Source: Haladaptatus sp. DJG-WS-42 (GTDB taxonomy: Archaea > Halobacteriota > Halobacteria > Halobacteriales > Halococcaceae). From it: a stretch of 64,000 bases of DNA. The notes below the pieces were generated by a model. It did no database searches, was not told the origin of the DNA, and saw nothing but the letters and a program-made list of their open reading frames with translations. The position numbers and the translations under genes were made by a program. Numbering within the stretch: the first letter of the stretch is position 1; every line of letters begins with the position of its first letter. Positions 55,825 to 64,000 of the stretch are shown one piece after another. The DNA lies in the NCBI RefSeq assembly GCF_037198285.1, contig NZ_CP147243.1:1116001-1180000 (forward strand). Reading direction: 5' to 3'.

Positions 55825-57228
55825 TCAGTGATGCTCATGGCTCTGGGAACCTCCAGCTCCTGAGACTTGGGGGTGCTGATGTGCAAATTCGGATGGGTGC
55901 GTTTCGAACGATTGCTTGCACCGGTTCGAGCAGAAGTAGTACGTCTCGCCGTCGTGGGTAACGCTCGGGCCGCTATCGTCGGTCCGCATCCCACAGACGG
56001 GATCCCGGTGCTGTCCGAGGGCACCCAACCCCCGACGGTAGACGTAGAGGAGGAAGCCGGAGAGGGCCAACGTGATGCTGTTGAGGTAGAAGGTGTAGTT
56101 GAGTTCGAAGTACGTCTGTTCGGAGGCCGTCTGCCCGCTAGCGAGATTCGGGACGATGCCGAGAGCATTGAACAGTTCCTCCATGAGAAAGCCTGTGAAC
56201 GCCATCGTCACGAAGAAGATGCCGAGGATGTACAGCATCACTTTCCAGCCGTAGTACTTCCGGTAGACGTTCAGGACGGGGATCGTGATAAGGTCGGCGT
56301 AGACGAACGCGATGACGCCCGCAAAGCTAATTCCCCCACCCCACAGCGCGACGGCGAACGGGACGTTTCCCATACTGCCCACGAAGCTGATGACCGCGAT
56401 TGCCACACCCATGATGGCGTTCTCTGCGCTCACGAGCAGTCCTTCCCCCTGGAGAAAGAGCGCGTTCCAGACCCATTGGGGGACGAACACGATGACGAAC
56501 CCCGAAATCAGAAAGCCAGCGATAACGTCCTTCCAGATCATCGACCACTCCTTGCGGTACTGGTTCCCCAATTTGTACCAGCCACCCCACGACAGGAGTT
56601 CGTCGCGCCACCCGCCACTACTCGACGCCTCCTGCAGGTAGGTCTCCATACAGCCCGCAGAACAAAATTTCAGCGTCTCGCCCCCGTCGGTCGTGAGCGA
56701 GTATTCGTCTTTGCCCTCCATTCCACAGGTCGGATCCTCAGTGATTCCCTGGTCGTGGTCGCGTTGATTCAGTTCTTGGCGAACCTGCTCGAAGAGATTC
56801 TCGGGGAGCGTCAAATGGACGAGCAGCGCCATCACAGCGATGAGGATGACACCGCCGAGGAGTTCGGCAACCAGAAATTCCCAGCCGAGGAGGATGAGGA
56901 TCATGAGTCCGAGCTCGACAATGAGGTTTGTCGAGGCGAACATGAACGCGAGGACGTTCACTGCGTGCGCGCCCTTCTTGAACAGACCTTTCCCGATAGC
57001 GACGGCCCCGAAGCTACAGCCGCTACTCGCCGCGCCGAACACTGTTGCCTTCGTGAGTCCACTCAGATTCTCCTCTCCAAGAACCTTGGCCATCCGCTCC
57101 TTGGAAACGTAAACCTGAACGAGGCTCGTGACCACCAGGCCCATGATGATCGCCCACGCGGCAGTCCAGAGAAAGCCGACGCCGATCCGCAACGACTCAA
57201 GGACTCCATCGACGAGAGCGGCTTGCAT
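55825..57228 (-). CDS. Permease (DUF318/ArsP-like) with two YHS domains
   Basis: A 467-residue transporter. Membrane helices in two blocks form a YraQ/ArsP-type permease, with GAASSGCSFGAVAIGKGLFK near the first block. Two YHS metal-binding segments, CGMEGKDEYS...FCSAGC and CGMRTDDSG...FCSNRC, are present: one between blocks, one at the C-terminus, which ends in HEHH. Probably exports metal, likely copper. The start MQAALVDGVLES (57228) is used. Confidence 0.85.
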   Translation of the reverse strand: MQAALVDGVLESLRIGVGFLWTAAWAIIMGLVVTSLVQVYVSKERMAKVLGEENLSGLTKATVFGAASSGCSFGAVAIGKGLFKKGAHAVNVLAFMFASTNLIVELGLMILILLGWEFLVAELLGGVILIAVMALLVHLTLPENLFEQVRQELNQRDHDQGITEDPTCGMEGKDEYSLTTDGGETLKFCSAGCMETYLQEASSSGGWRDELLSWGGWYKLGNQYRKEWSMIWKDVIAGFLISGFVIVFVPQWVWNALFLQGEGLLVSAENAIMGVAIAVISFVGSMGNVPFAVALWGGGISFAGVIAFVYADLITIPVLNVYRKYYGWKVMLYILGIFFVTMAFTGFLMEELFNALGIVPNLASGQTASEQTYFELNYTFYLNSITLALSGFLLYVYRRGLGALGQHRDPVCGMRTDDSGPSVTHDGETYYFCSNRCKQSFETHPSEFAHQHPQVSGAGGSQSHEHH

Positions 57229-57548
57229 ACCTAGACTATCGCAGCCATCAGTTTTGGCACTTATTCTTGAGAATCTGAGGGAAATTCCGCCTTTAAGTTT
57301 GTATTCTAAGGTAGACTTCGAGGAGGACAACATCCTTCCGCTCGAAACCGGTGTTTCCGATCATAATACTGAGGACATCTTGTTCTCTTCTGTGAAATGC
57401 TGTGACTTCTTTGGTCGGCCAGATGTACTGATTAAGACTCAGTGGCCTTCTTTTTCTGCACTACTTTCCAGTGGCACCTTGAGTGGGCGGGTCGCTCTTT
57501 CGAATTGTAAGAGAAATTCGATTGAATGAGTGGAGCGTATCTCTACAT
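57229..57548. other. Divergent intergenic region in the metal island
   Basis: About 320 bases between the YHS permease and the holin-like gene. It is AT-richer than the core genes. It holds promoters for both directions and the short inverted repeat ATTCT-TG-AGAAT (57263-57274) over the likely permease TATA region, a possible operator. No gene is seen. Confidence 0.45.
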
Positions 57549-57848
57549 ATGAGCACTGCGACCACAACTCAAGACTCGTACGAGATGGAACCAACCACCG
57601 GTGAGATGCACCTCAACGAGCTGGCACTCGCGGGTTCTGCGGCAGTCGTTTCTGCGGTCGTGATGCTGCTCCTCGGCGTGTTCGGCGCGATCGGGGTCTA
57701 TGAGGGCGCGGTCGCGATGATGGAACAGTGGCACCTTTTCTTCGAGCCGACCGTCGTCGGAACCCTGGCAGGCATGGTCGAAGCCGCGATAATCAGCTTC
57801 GTCCTCGTGTACCCCTTCGCGTGGCTGTACAACGTATTCACACGATAA
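57549..57848 (+). CDS. Holin-like two-helix membrane protein
   Basis: A 99-residue protein with two membrane helices (LAGSAAVVSAVVMLLLGVFG; TVVGTLAGMVEAAIISFVLV). It resembles haloarchaeal proteins labelled bacteriophage holin, a name given from shape rather than function. It sits with metal genes and starts ATG at 57549; a longer frame upstream has no support. Role in metal response unknown. Confidence 0.72.
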   Translation: MSTATTTQDSYEMEPTTGEMHLNELALAGSAAVVSAVVMLLLGVFGAIGVYEGAVAMMEQWHLFFEPTVVGTLAGMVEAAIISFVLVYPFAWLYNVFTR

Positions 57849-57864
57849 AACGAGGAAACGACCC

Positions 57865-58380
57865 ATGTACGTAACCGACAAAGCTGAAATCGTCATCGAC
57901 GCATCGCCCGAGGAGATTTGGGAGTACGTGACCGACCCCGTCCACTGGACGGCGTCAAATCCTGCGGAGCACTACGGGCTCAGATACGACACGCCCGACA
58001 ACCGCCCGCGCGAAGGAGCGACCTTCCACCAGCGCGAAGAAGTCGCCGGGATGTTCGCCAACCTCCACGGTCGGTTTCAGTACATCAATCATCCGAACAT
58101 AGCGGTCTGGACGGGAACGGCGTACTATCCTTTCCTTCGTGGCCTCGTCACTGTTCGACTCCCCGAAGGTGGCACCATTCGACTCGAAGAGACGTCAGAC
58201 GGAACTCGGATGTCACACGCCGTCTGGATGGATTTCCCGAACAACCGTCGTGGACGCTTCCTGAAGTGGCTTTTCACGACTGTGCTTAACGGAAAGGAGA
58301 AGCTCTACGACCACACCAATACGGAGCTCGTGTTCTTCAAACAGCAGCTTGAGTCCAAGGCTGTCACGTCGACATTGTAA
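57865..58380 (+). CDS. SRPBCC family protein
   Basis: A 171-residue protein of the START/Bet v1-like (SRPBCC) fold. It begins VTDKAEIVIDASPEEIWEYV and has the AVWMDFPNN and C-terminal helix (KLYDHTNTELVFFKQQL) expected. It binds a hydrophobic ligand in a cavity; the ligand is unknown. It lies 16 bases after the holin-like gene, so both are probably one transcript. Confidence 0.82.
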   Translation: MYVTDKAEIVIDASPEEIWEYVTDPVHWTASNPAEHYGLRYDTPDNRPREGATFHQREEVAGMFANLHGRFQYINHPNIAVWTGTAYYPFLRGLVTVRLPEGGTIRLEETSDGTRMSHAVWMDFPNNRRGRFLKWLFTTVLNGKEKLYDHTNTELVFFKQQLESKAVTSTL

Positions 58381-58628
58381 CGCCACTTGTAGATTTAATA
58401 CTGAATTGGAGCAATTTGTAAATTCCTACTGAGTCATCTCTATCCTATGAAAAATCGCACCGACCACCGCAGTCGAGACCCACCAAAGGTTACAGTCCCA
58501 ACCAACACGCGACCTTAGGTGGGCTCGCGGTGGATGCAAATGGACTTCGATTCCAAAGTTTTGGGCAATTATTACCACTCACACGAAGGGAAAACCCCGA
58601 TAAAAGTGGGGCGCGTACGTATTCCTGT

Positions 58629-58826
58629 ATGACGACGACCATCACCGTAGAGGGAATGTCCTGCGGTCACTGTGAACAGACAGTCGAAAAGGCGCTTCGA
58701 GAGGTAAGCGGTGTGACCGACGCCACCGCCGACCGTGAGGCTGAACAGGCAAGCATCGATGGCGATGCCGACGTCTCAGCCCTCGTACAGGCTGTCGAGG
58801 ACGCTGGCTACACCGCCCACGCCTGA
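58629..58826 (+). CDS. copZ: CopZ-like heavy-metal chaperone
   Basis: A 65-residue HMA-domain protein. The metal motif GMSCGHC holds Cys12 and Cys15. It carries Cu(I) to a P-type ATPase, here the gene 93 bases downstream. A TATA-like GATAAAAG near 58598-58606 lies about 27 bases before the ATG, giving a leaderless transcript. It is complete and short, as expected. Confidence 0.92.
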   Translation: MTTTITVEGMSCGHCEQTVEKALREVSGVTDATADREAEQASIDGDADVSALVQAVEDAGYTAHA

Positions 58827-58919
58827 GACCGCGCAGAACGTTCGCGGACACTTACCCATTCCGTTCTCTTTCGGGCCCACTTCCCCTCAACCGCACAGTG
58901 TCAGGGTACGGACAGAATA

Positions 58920-61223
58920 ATGTGTAGCGGTACCAACACACAACCTATGAGAAATCATCCAGATGACGAGCGCTCCGGACACGACTCATCCGAACACGCG
59001 ACTCACGACCCGCCAGGCGAGACCAACACCAAGCCCGAACGAACGGACCAACAGGCACACCACGCGCACGAAGGTCAGTCGGGACACAGCCACACCGAGA
59101 TCGAACACGGTCACGGTGCAGCCGTCCACGAGCATGACGCACACGACCACAGTGCGCACAAGGGAGGACACAAAGACCACCGCGTTCACACAGACCACAC
59201 CGGTCACGAACAGATGTTCCGCCGCCGATTCTGGGTGTCGCTCGTGCTCTCGGTTCCAGTCATCTTTTTCAGCGAATTCATTCAGGATGTCTTCGGCTAC
59301 ACAGCGCCGTCGTTCCCCGGAAGCGTCTGGATCACACCCGTCCTCTCGGTCGTAATCTTCGCGTACGGTGGCGTGCCGTTCCTCTCGATGGCTCGGACCG
59401 AACTTGAGAACCGCGAGCCGGGGATGATGCTGCTCATCTCGCTGGCGATCACCGTCGCGTTCGTCTACTCACTCGCCAGCCTGTTTCTCGAGGGGGCGAC
59501 GCCGTTTTTCTGGGAGCTCGTCACGCTGATCGACATCATGTTGCTCGGCCATTGGATGGAGATGCGGTCGGTTCGTCAGGCCTCAGGCGCGCTCGACGAA
59601 CTGGCGAAGCTCATGCCCGATACCGCCGAACGAATCACCGAGAGCGGAGATACGGAGGAGGTGCCCGTCTCCGAACTCAGCGAGGGTGACGTCGTTCTCG
59701 TCCGCCCGGGTGCGAGTGTACCCGCAGACGGCGAAGTCGTCGACGGGGAGTCCTCAGTCGACGAATCGATGATCACCGGCGAATCTCGACCTGTGGACAA
59801 GGAACCCGGCGTGGAGGTCGTCGCCGGGACGGTCAACCAGGACGGCAGTCTCCGCGTTCGCGTGACGAAGACCGGCGAGGAGACTGCATTGGCTGGCATC
59901 ATGCGACTCGTCGACGAGGCCCAGCAGTCGAAATCCCGCACGCAACTCTTGGCCGATCGCGCCGCAGGGTGGTTGTTCTACATCGCACTCGCCGTCGCGG
60001 GCATCACGGCTGTCGCGTGGGTAATCGCGGTCGGGTTCAACAGCACCGTCCTCGAACGCGTCGTGACCGTTCTCGTTATCGCCTGCCCACACGCGCTCGG
60101 CCTCGCCGTCCCGCTTGTCGTCGCCATCAACACCTCCACAGCAGCCCAGAACGGGATGCTCATTCGCGACCGCATCGCCATGGAAGAAGCGAGAAACCTC
60201 GATACAGTGATGTTCGACAAGACCGGGACGCTCACGAAGGGCGAACAGGGCGTCGTTGGCATTGAAACGGTGGGCGACTGGGACGAACAGCGCGCGTTCG
60301 CGGTTGCTGCGGGCGTCGAAGGCGACTCCGAACACATGATTGCGCGCGCCATCCGCAACGCCGCCGCAGAACGTGCTGTCCAACGGGCGCAGGTCTCGAA
60401 CTTCGAGAACCTCCGCGGGCTCGGCGTCAGAGCGACCGTCGAGTCGGAGCCGCGAAACGGCTCCGAACAGGGGAGCGGGGAGCGCAGCGACCCGCGAGAG
60501 GGCGGGACAGTCCACCTCGGTGGCCCCAACCTGCTTGAGAACCTCGGTATCGAGCGCTCCGACGACATCGTTGCATTTGCCGACGAAGCTGGCGCGAACG
60601 CACAGACGGTTATCTACCTCATTCACGAGGAGTCCGGGGTCGTGGCGGCGTTCGCCCTCGCGGACGTCATCCGAGACGAGAGTCGGCAGGCCATCGAGGC
60701 GCTGCACGCGATGGGCATTGAGGTGGCGATGTTGACCGGTGACTCCGAGGAGGTCGCAAAGGCGGTCGCCGAGGAACTCGGCATCGACCAGTACTTCGCA
60801 GAGGTGCTACCTGAAGAGAAAGACACCACGGTAGCGCAACTCCAGTCGGAGGGAAAGCTGGTGGCGATGGTCGGTGACGGTGTCAACGACGCCCCCGCCC
60901 TCACGAGAGCCGACGTCGGCATCGCCATCGGCTCTGGGACGGACGTCGCTATCGAGTCGGGAGACATCATCCTCGTCGACAACAACCCGCTGGACGTCGT
61001 CCGGCTCATCAAGCTCTCGAAGGCGAGCTATCGGAAGATGCAGGAAAATCTCGTCTGGGCGACCGGATACAACGTAATTGCACTCCCACTCGCTGCGGGA
61101 ATCCTCGCGCCCATCGGCATCCTTCTGTCGCCAGCAATCGGTGCCGTATTCATGTCGCTCTCGACCATCATCGTCGCCATTAACGCCCGGCGACTCAAGG
61201 GGGTCGACCTGTCTGCAACATGA
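58920..61223 (+). CDS. copB: CopB-type copper P-type ATPase (CPH)
   Basis: A 767-residue P1B ATPase. The N-terminus is His-rich (21 His in the first 96 residues) and has no HMA domain. The membrane motif is CPH (389-391), as in CopB, and MITGES and DKTGT (433-437) are the A- and P-domain signatures. TM motifs NTSTAAQNG and [12 protein letters not shown] fit P1B-3. An extra segment at 507-529 lies in the nucleotide domain, and the HP dipeptide there reads HM (GDSEHMIA). It exports copper, using ATP. Confidence 0.92.
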   Translation: MCSGTNTQPMRNHPDDERSGHDSSEHATHDPPGETNTKPERTDQQAHHAHEGQSGHSHTEIEHGHGAAVHEHDAHDHSAHKGGHKDHRVHTDHTGHEQMFRRRFWVSLVLSVPVIFFSEFIQDVFGYTAPSFPGSVWITPVLSVVIFAYGGVPFLSMARTELENREPGMMLLISLAITVAFVYSLASLFLEGATPFFWELVTLIDIMLLGHWMEMRSVRQASGALDELAKLMPDTAERITESGDTEEVPVSELSEGDVVLVRPGASVPADGEVVDGESSVDESMITGESRPVDKEPGVEVVAGTVNQDGSLRVRVTKTGEETALAGIMRLVDEAQQSKSRTQLLADRAAGWLFYIALAVAGITAVAWVIAVGFNSTVLERVVTVLVIACPHALGLAVPLVVAINTSTAAQNGMLIRDRIAMEEARNLDTVMFDKTGTLTKGEQGVVGIETVGDWDEQRAFAVAAGVEGDSEHMIARAIRNAAAERAVQRAQVSNFENLRGLGVRATVESEPRNGSEQGSGERSDPREGGTVHLGGPNLLENLGIERSDDIVAFADEAGANAQTVIYLIHEESGVVAAFALADVIRDESRQAIEALHAMGIEVAMLTGDSEEVAKAVAEELGIDQYFAEVLPEEKDTTVAQLQSEGKLVAMVGDGVNDAPALTRADVGIAIGSGTDVAIESGDIILVDNNPLDVVRLIKLSKASYRKMQENLVWATGYNVIALPLAAGILAPIGILLSPAIGAVFMSLSTIIVAINARRLKGVDLSAT
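60445..60465. repeat. Inverted repeat inside copB N-domain insert
   Basis: CGGAGCCG and CGGCTCCG around a five-base loop. It lies in the low-complexity extra segment that encodes [20 protein letters not shown], which includes GAGCGCAGCGACC of intergenic-repeat type. It may be a small repeat inserted in frame. Confidence 0.45.
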
Positions 61224-61233
61224 GGCAGTTTCG

Positions 61234-62334
61234 ATGACGACAGTGCCAGTAACCGTTGGTGGACGCACAATCGATCCGGGAGAAAAGCGTTCGTTCCGCT
61301 TCGCGTGTAGTGAGACGTATCACGGCGATACGCTCGAAATTCCGGTGACGGTGATCAATGGCGAGTCGATGGGCCCGTGTGCCTTCCTGACCGCTGCTGT
61401 CCACGGCGACGAACTCAACGGCATCAAAATCATCCAAGAGGTCGCGGCTCGCTACGAGCCTGCCGACATTCACGGAGCACTCGTCTGTCTGCATGTACTG
61501 AACGTCCCCGGTTTTCTCGCCCAGCAGCGCTACATCCCCATCTACGACGAGGACCTCAACCGGTCGTTTCCCGGCAACCCTCGAGGGACGATGGCCAAGC
61601 GCCTCGCAAATACGATTTACAAGGAGTTCGTCTCGAAGTGTGACTTCGGCCTCGACTTTCACACGTCGACGCGCAATCGGACGACGATGTACCACGTCCG
61701 CGCCGACATGAGTGATCCAGCCGTCGAACGACTTGCCCGGTCGTTCGGCACGAGCGTAATTCTCGATGGCGAAGGCTCACACGGAACACTCCGGAGCGTT
61801 GCCTGTCGAGATGGTATTCCGACGGTCACCGTCGAGATGGGGCGTGCCCACCGGTTCCAGACGGCACACCTCGACCGAGCACTCCATTGCGTTGCAAGTG
61901 TCCTCGCAGAACACGAAATACTCCCCAACCGACCGGTTTCCTGGCCCGGTTGGACGCGTGTTGTCGCCCGCGGTGGTGAAAAGACGTGGCTCCGTGCCGA
62001 AACCGGCGGCCTCGTTACGATGCAGTGGGGCCCACACCCGCTCGTGGACGCGGGTGAGCCGCTCTTTACCATCTCTGATCACTTCAAGAACACCGTCGAG
62101 ACGGTTCGTGCGCCGTCGACCGGCCTCGTCGTTGGCGTCCTCGAAAACGCAGTCGCGAACCCTGGCCACCCGCTATGTCACTTCGTGAGCATCGACGAGA
62201 AAACCGCCGACATCATCCGCGACGATATCGAGTGTGGCGTTTTCGACGTGTACCACGAAGGCGGCTTCCAGTGGCCCAAACCGCACTGGTACGCAGAACA
62301 CAGCCACCCATCTGGAACCAACCGAAATGACTGA
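61234..62334 (+). CDS. Aspartoacylase/succinylglutamate desuccinylase-like hydrolase
   Basis: A 366-residue zinc hydrolase. The zinc ligands are His57 and Glu60 in AVHGDELNG, with a further His in LDFHTSTRN, and VPGFLAQQRYIPI and GNPRGTMAKRLA stretches match AstE/AspA-type proteins. A C-terminal barrel domain (about 260-340) has the family ETVRAPSTGLV. It may deacylate an N-acyl amino acid; a link to metal is positional only. It starts ten bases after the copB stop. Confidence 0.82.
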   Translation: MTTVPVTVGGRTIDPGEKRSFRFACSETYHGDTLEIPVTVINGESMGPCAFLTAAVHGDELNGIKIIQEVAARYEPADIHGALVCLHVLNVPGFLAQQRYIPIYDEDLNRSFPGNPRGTMAKRLANTIYKEFVSKCDFGLDFHTSTRNRTTMYHVRADMSDPAVERLARSFGTSVILDGEGSHGTLRSVACRDGIPTVTVEMGRAHRFQTAHLDRALHCVASVLAEHEILPNRPVSWPGWTRVVARGGEKTWLRAETGGLVTMQWGPHPLVDAGEPLFTISDHFKNTVETVRAPSTGLVVGVLENAVANPGHPLCHFVSIDEKTADIIRDDIECGVFDVYHEGGFQWPKPHWYAEHSHPSGTNRND

Positions 62335-62443
62335 GCTGACACGCCGTCACCTCACGACCACCGTATGTCGTTCTCCTTGTGTGGAAGTGCCCGAGCCGGT
62401 TCGAACACCGTCGAACAGTTGGTTCACAGAGTGCGTGAGACGC

Positions 62444-62782
62444 TCACAGCTCCTCTGTGAAGATGAGATAGCCCAGAATCGCAATGAGGGTGACTTGCGC
62501 CACCTTGTCGAGGAGGCCAAAGTTCTGGAGGTGTGCCAGCCCTTCGAGAACCCAGAGCGGAATCTGGAGTGCGGTAAAGGCGATGCCTGCCAGATAGAGA
62601 ACACGGCGATTGATTCCTGCGAAAAACAGGCCAATCCCTCCGAGAAAGCCCAATCCAGCGGGGAGCATCACCAACGTCCCGTGTTCAAGGAACAAGTACA
62701 GGTGAACGGCCGCACTGAAGACGGCGAGAAGGGCTGCAGCTTGATGCACTGGCGTAATTTCAGCCGTTTCATGCGCGTCCAT
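62444..62782 (-). CDS. Four-helix membrane protein (DUF7475-like)
   Basis: A 112-residue membrane protein starting MDAHETAEITPVHQAA and running as four helices (VHLYLFLEHGTLVMLPAGLG and others) to a short TEEL end. It looks like a known haloarchaeal membrane family (number DUF7475 from memory, uncertain). The frame stays open upstream through a further hydrophobic stretch (WYALVGGLFLLGSVVTV) with no stop, toward the neighbour on the other strand. Confidence 0.6.
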   Translation of the reverse strand: MDAHETAEITPVHQAAALLAVFSAAVHLYLFLEHGTLVMLPAGLGFLGGIGLFFAGINRRVLYLAGIAFTALQIPLWVLEGLAHLQNFGLLDKVAQVTLIAILGYLIFTEEL

Positions 62783-62872
62783 CCGTCGGTATGCAGGGAC
62801 GGTAACCACAGAGCCGAGGAGGAACAATCCACCGACCAGGGCATACCAGCTCCCCAATATTCCGCCCGAGTC

Positions 62873-63157
62873 GTGACTATCGGCGCCCTCATTGCAATCG
62901 AAGGCTATCGTGCCTATCTCCGAGAAACTAACGCACGGATGCTCTTTGTCGCAGTTGGCTTTCTCCTCTTGAGCGTCGGGTCGGTGCTCGAAGGCATCTT
63001 CTATGATGTGCTCCACTTCGCGGTGTTTCTCGCCGGGATGATTCAAACACTGTTCGTCGCACTCGGAATAGCCCTCATTCTGTATTCGCTCTACGTGACG
63101 ACAGACACAACCGAAACTGCCACGCAAAAGCCGGATACGTCACACGAATTATCCTGA
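62873..63157 (+). CDS. Membrane protein, DUF7521-like, probably short at the N-terminus
   Basis: A 94-residue frame with GTG start. It reads three helices, including RMLFVAVGFLLLSVGSVLEG and VALGIALILYSLYVTT, the form of a small haloarchaeal membrane family that normally has about ten to fifteen more residues at the start. No ATG is available in frame. Its start faces that of the minus-strand frame with only a few bases between, suggesting a join of two cut genes. Confidence 0.5.
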   Translation: MTIGALIAIEGYRAYLRETNARMLFVAVGFLLLSVGSVLEGIFYDVLHFAVFLAGMIQTLFVALGIALILYSLYVTTDTTETATQKPDTSHELS

Positions 63158-63294
63158 ATCAGAACCGCAGCGGTTAACAGCCTGGTTTGCCGTGAGCCAC
63201 CATTCGGCCGCAATGGCGGTTACACCCCGACACTCGCTCCGCGTGCACCCCGTCTGACAAATGATTAAATAGTCTGGACGTTGACCTTCGGTTA

Positions 63295-63711
63295 ATGGGC
63301 AACAAGAACAAAACCATCTCGTTTCGCGTCAACGAAGACGCCTTCGAGACGCTTCGGGAGATAGCCGAAGAGCGCGATATCTCGTTGTCTGCGGTGTTTC
63401 GCGACTACGTCCAGACGCTCGTCGCCCACGACGGCCAGGTCCGCGTCATCCCCGAACACGAACTCGCCGACCAGACGACAGACCAAGCAACGTTCCCGCC
63501 GCGCGTGGAAGTGCCAAAGAGCCTCATCCACGACCACGAACGCCTCGAACTGGAGAACAAGCACCTGCGCGACCAACTCGACGACTACAAGCAGTATATC
63601 ACGGAGCTCCACCAGCGAATTGACGAGCTGAATCAAGACGACGATGACGAGGTCATCCTCCTCGACGACTTAGACGACGACCTTGACAGCGAAACGTTCC
63701 ACCTGAGTTAG
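63295..63711 (+). CDS. Ribbon-helix-helix protein with coiled coil
   Basis: A 138-residue protein. Residues 1-45 are a ribbon-helix-helix DNA-binding part (KTISFRVNEDAFETLREIAE). A coiled coil follows (about 78-112, LENKHLRDQLDDYKQYITEL), then an acidic tail. A TATA-like ATTAAAT at 63264-63270 lies 27 bases upstream, giving a leaderless transcript. Possible regulator or chromatin/division-linked protein; no target known. Shares TTAG at its end with the next gene. Confidence 0.78.
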   Translation: MGNKNKTISFRVNEDAFETLREIAEERDISLSAVFRDYVQTLVAHDGQVRVIPEHELADQTTDQATFPPRVEVPKSLIHDHERLELENKHLRDQLDDYKQYITELHQRIDELNQDDDDEVILLDDLDDDLDSETFHLS

Positions 63712-64000
63712 CGAGATAAGTCGCGCTTTGCCTGACTGAGTGTTTCTTCGATCTCTCGGTTGTTTTCAACCCCCGCGAGTTCTTCGGCCGCTTCGAGCGT
63801 CCGCACCGAGTCATCGAGAAACGAGAGAATGTCGCCAGCGTAGGCGTAGAGCATGTAATCGTCGCCCATCACGTCCACGATGGAATCCGGGCCGAGTCCC
63901 TGCGCCCGGAGTTCGAGCAAATACGTGATGAACTTGCGCTCAGGATGGCCACAGTACGGATTCGTCTCACAGCCACAATCGAGGAAGTCTTCGGCGAAAT
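63708..64000 (-). CDS. 3' end of a probable superfamily II helicase (partial)
   Basis: The last 97 codons of a gene that runs off the window. It reads FAEDFLDCGCETNPYCGHPE, then KFITYLLELRAQGLGPDSIV and GDDYMLYAYAGDILSFLDDS. The Cys-rich start suggests a zinc or cluster site. This C-terminal form is seen in haloarchaeal DEAD/DEAH-box helicases (DUF5814 type); identification is from this tail only. Its stop overlaps that of the RHH gene by four bases. Confidence 0.6.
   Translation of the reverse strand, partial: FAEDFLDCGCETNPYCGHPERKFITYLLELRAQGLGPDSIVDVMGDDYMLYAYAGDILSFLDDSVRTLEAAEELAGVENNREIEETLSQAKRDLSR

Noticed and set aside
59754-60707. Minus-strand frame of 317 codons
   Set aside because: It is antisense to copB and has no supporting start or similarity.
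62234-62872. N-terminal two-thirds of a 307-codon plus-strand frame
   Set aside because: It overlaps the 3' end of the aspartoacylase-like gene and is antisense to the four-helix membrane gene. Only the last 94 codons look like a membrane protein.

Overview
This window is chromosomal DNA from a halophilic archaeon (class Halobacteria). Four things support this. The proteins are very acidic. Many starts look leaderless, with a TATA-like box about 25-30 bases before the ATG. There is a complete nine-gene archaeal A/V-type ATP synthase operon. There are also archaeal markers: aRF1, RPA3 with its partner, wyosine synthase TYW1, a CTP-dependent riboflavin kinase, a DUF373 protein and a Tfx regulator. 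I cannot name the genus from the sequence alone.

Layout. 1-15.1 kb is housekeeping: a PhnP-like hydrolase coupled to an AAA ATPase, thiolase, a BtrH-like protein, a Na+/H+ antiporter with TrkA domains, a second metallo-hydrolase, serS, a Tat-exported PhoX-type phosphatase, ilvE, the ribK-ribB riboflavin pair, and TYW1. 15.1-15.8 kb is a gene-poor stretch. 15.8-21.9 kb holds an HTH-type protein, argS, a MinD-like ATPase, aRF1 and a regulator. 21.9-30.5 kb is the ATP synthase operon, read leftward in the order H-I-K-E-C-F-A-B-D. 30.6-36 kb holds a quinone-type methyltransferase, a surface cluster (pilin-like protein, secreted protein, membrane-tethered winged-helix regulator) and etfBA. 36-50.9 kb holds an amidase, prenyl diphosphate synthase, GrpB, DUF373, an MFS transporter, a radical SAM protein, TRAM and Tfx proteins, an SDR, a sugar nucleotidyltransferase, a histidine kinase, a GNAT enzyme and rpa3-rpap3.

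From about 51 to 63.2 kb the character changes to an accessory island. A TnpB-only IS200/IS605-type element splits an HTH-10 regulator gene. A small membrane-protein gene next to it carries a frameshift. A metal (probably copper) handling set follows: DUF302, SHOCT and Met/His-rich exported proteins, a membrane-anchored winged-helix regulator with a Met-rich outer loop, a permease with two YHS domains, a holin-like protein, an SRPBCC protein, CopZ, a CopB-type (CPH) P-type ATPase and an aspartoacylase-like hydrolase. The island ends in two membrane genes meeting head to head with almost no space between them. Core genes resume with an RHH/coiled-coil protein and the 3' end of a probable helicase gene.

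Most worth a second look: (1) the 3' ends of etfA and of a radical SAM gene are each repeated downstream, and similar short spacers separate the copies; (2) the metal island has a candidate membrane metal sensor; (3) an apparently intact TnpB sits inside a regulator gene; (4) palindromes sit at the ribK start; (5) a predicted leaderless upstream mini-ORF precedes rpa3. I saw no tRNA, rRNA or CRISPR array.
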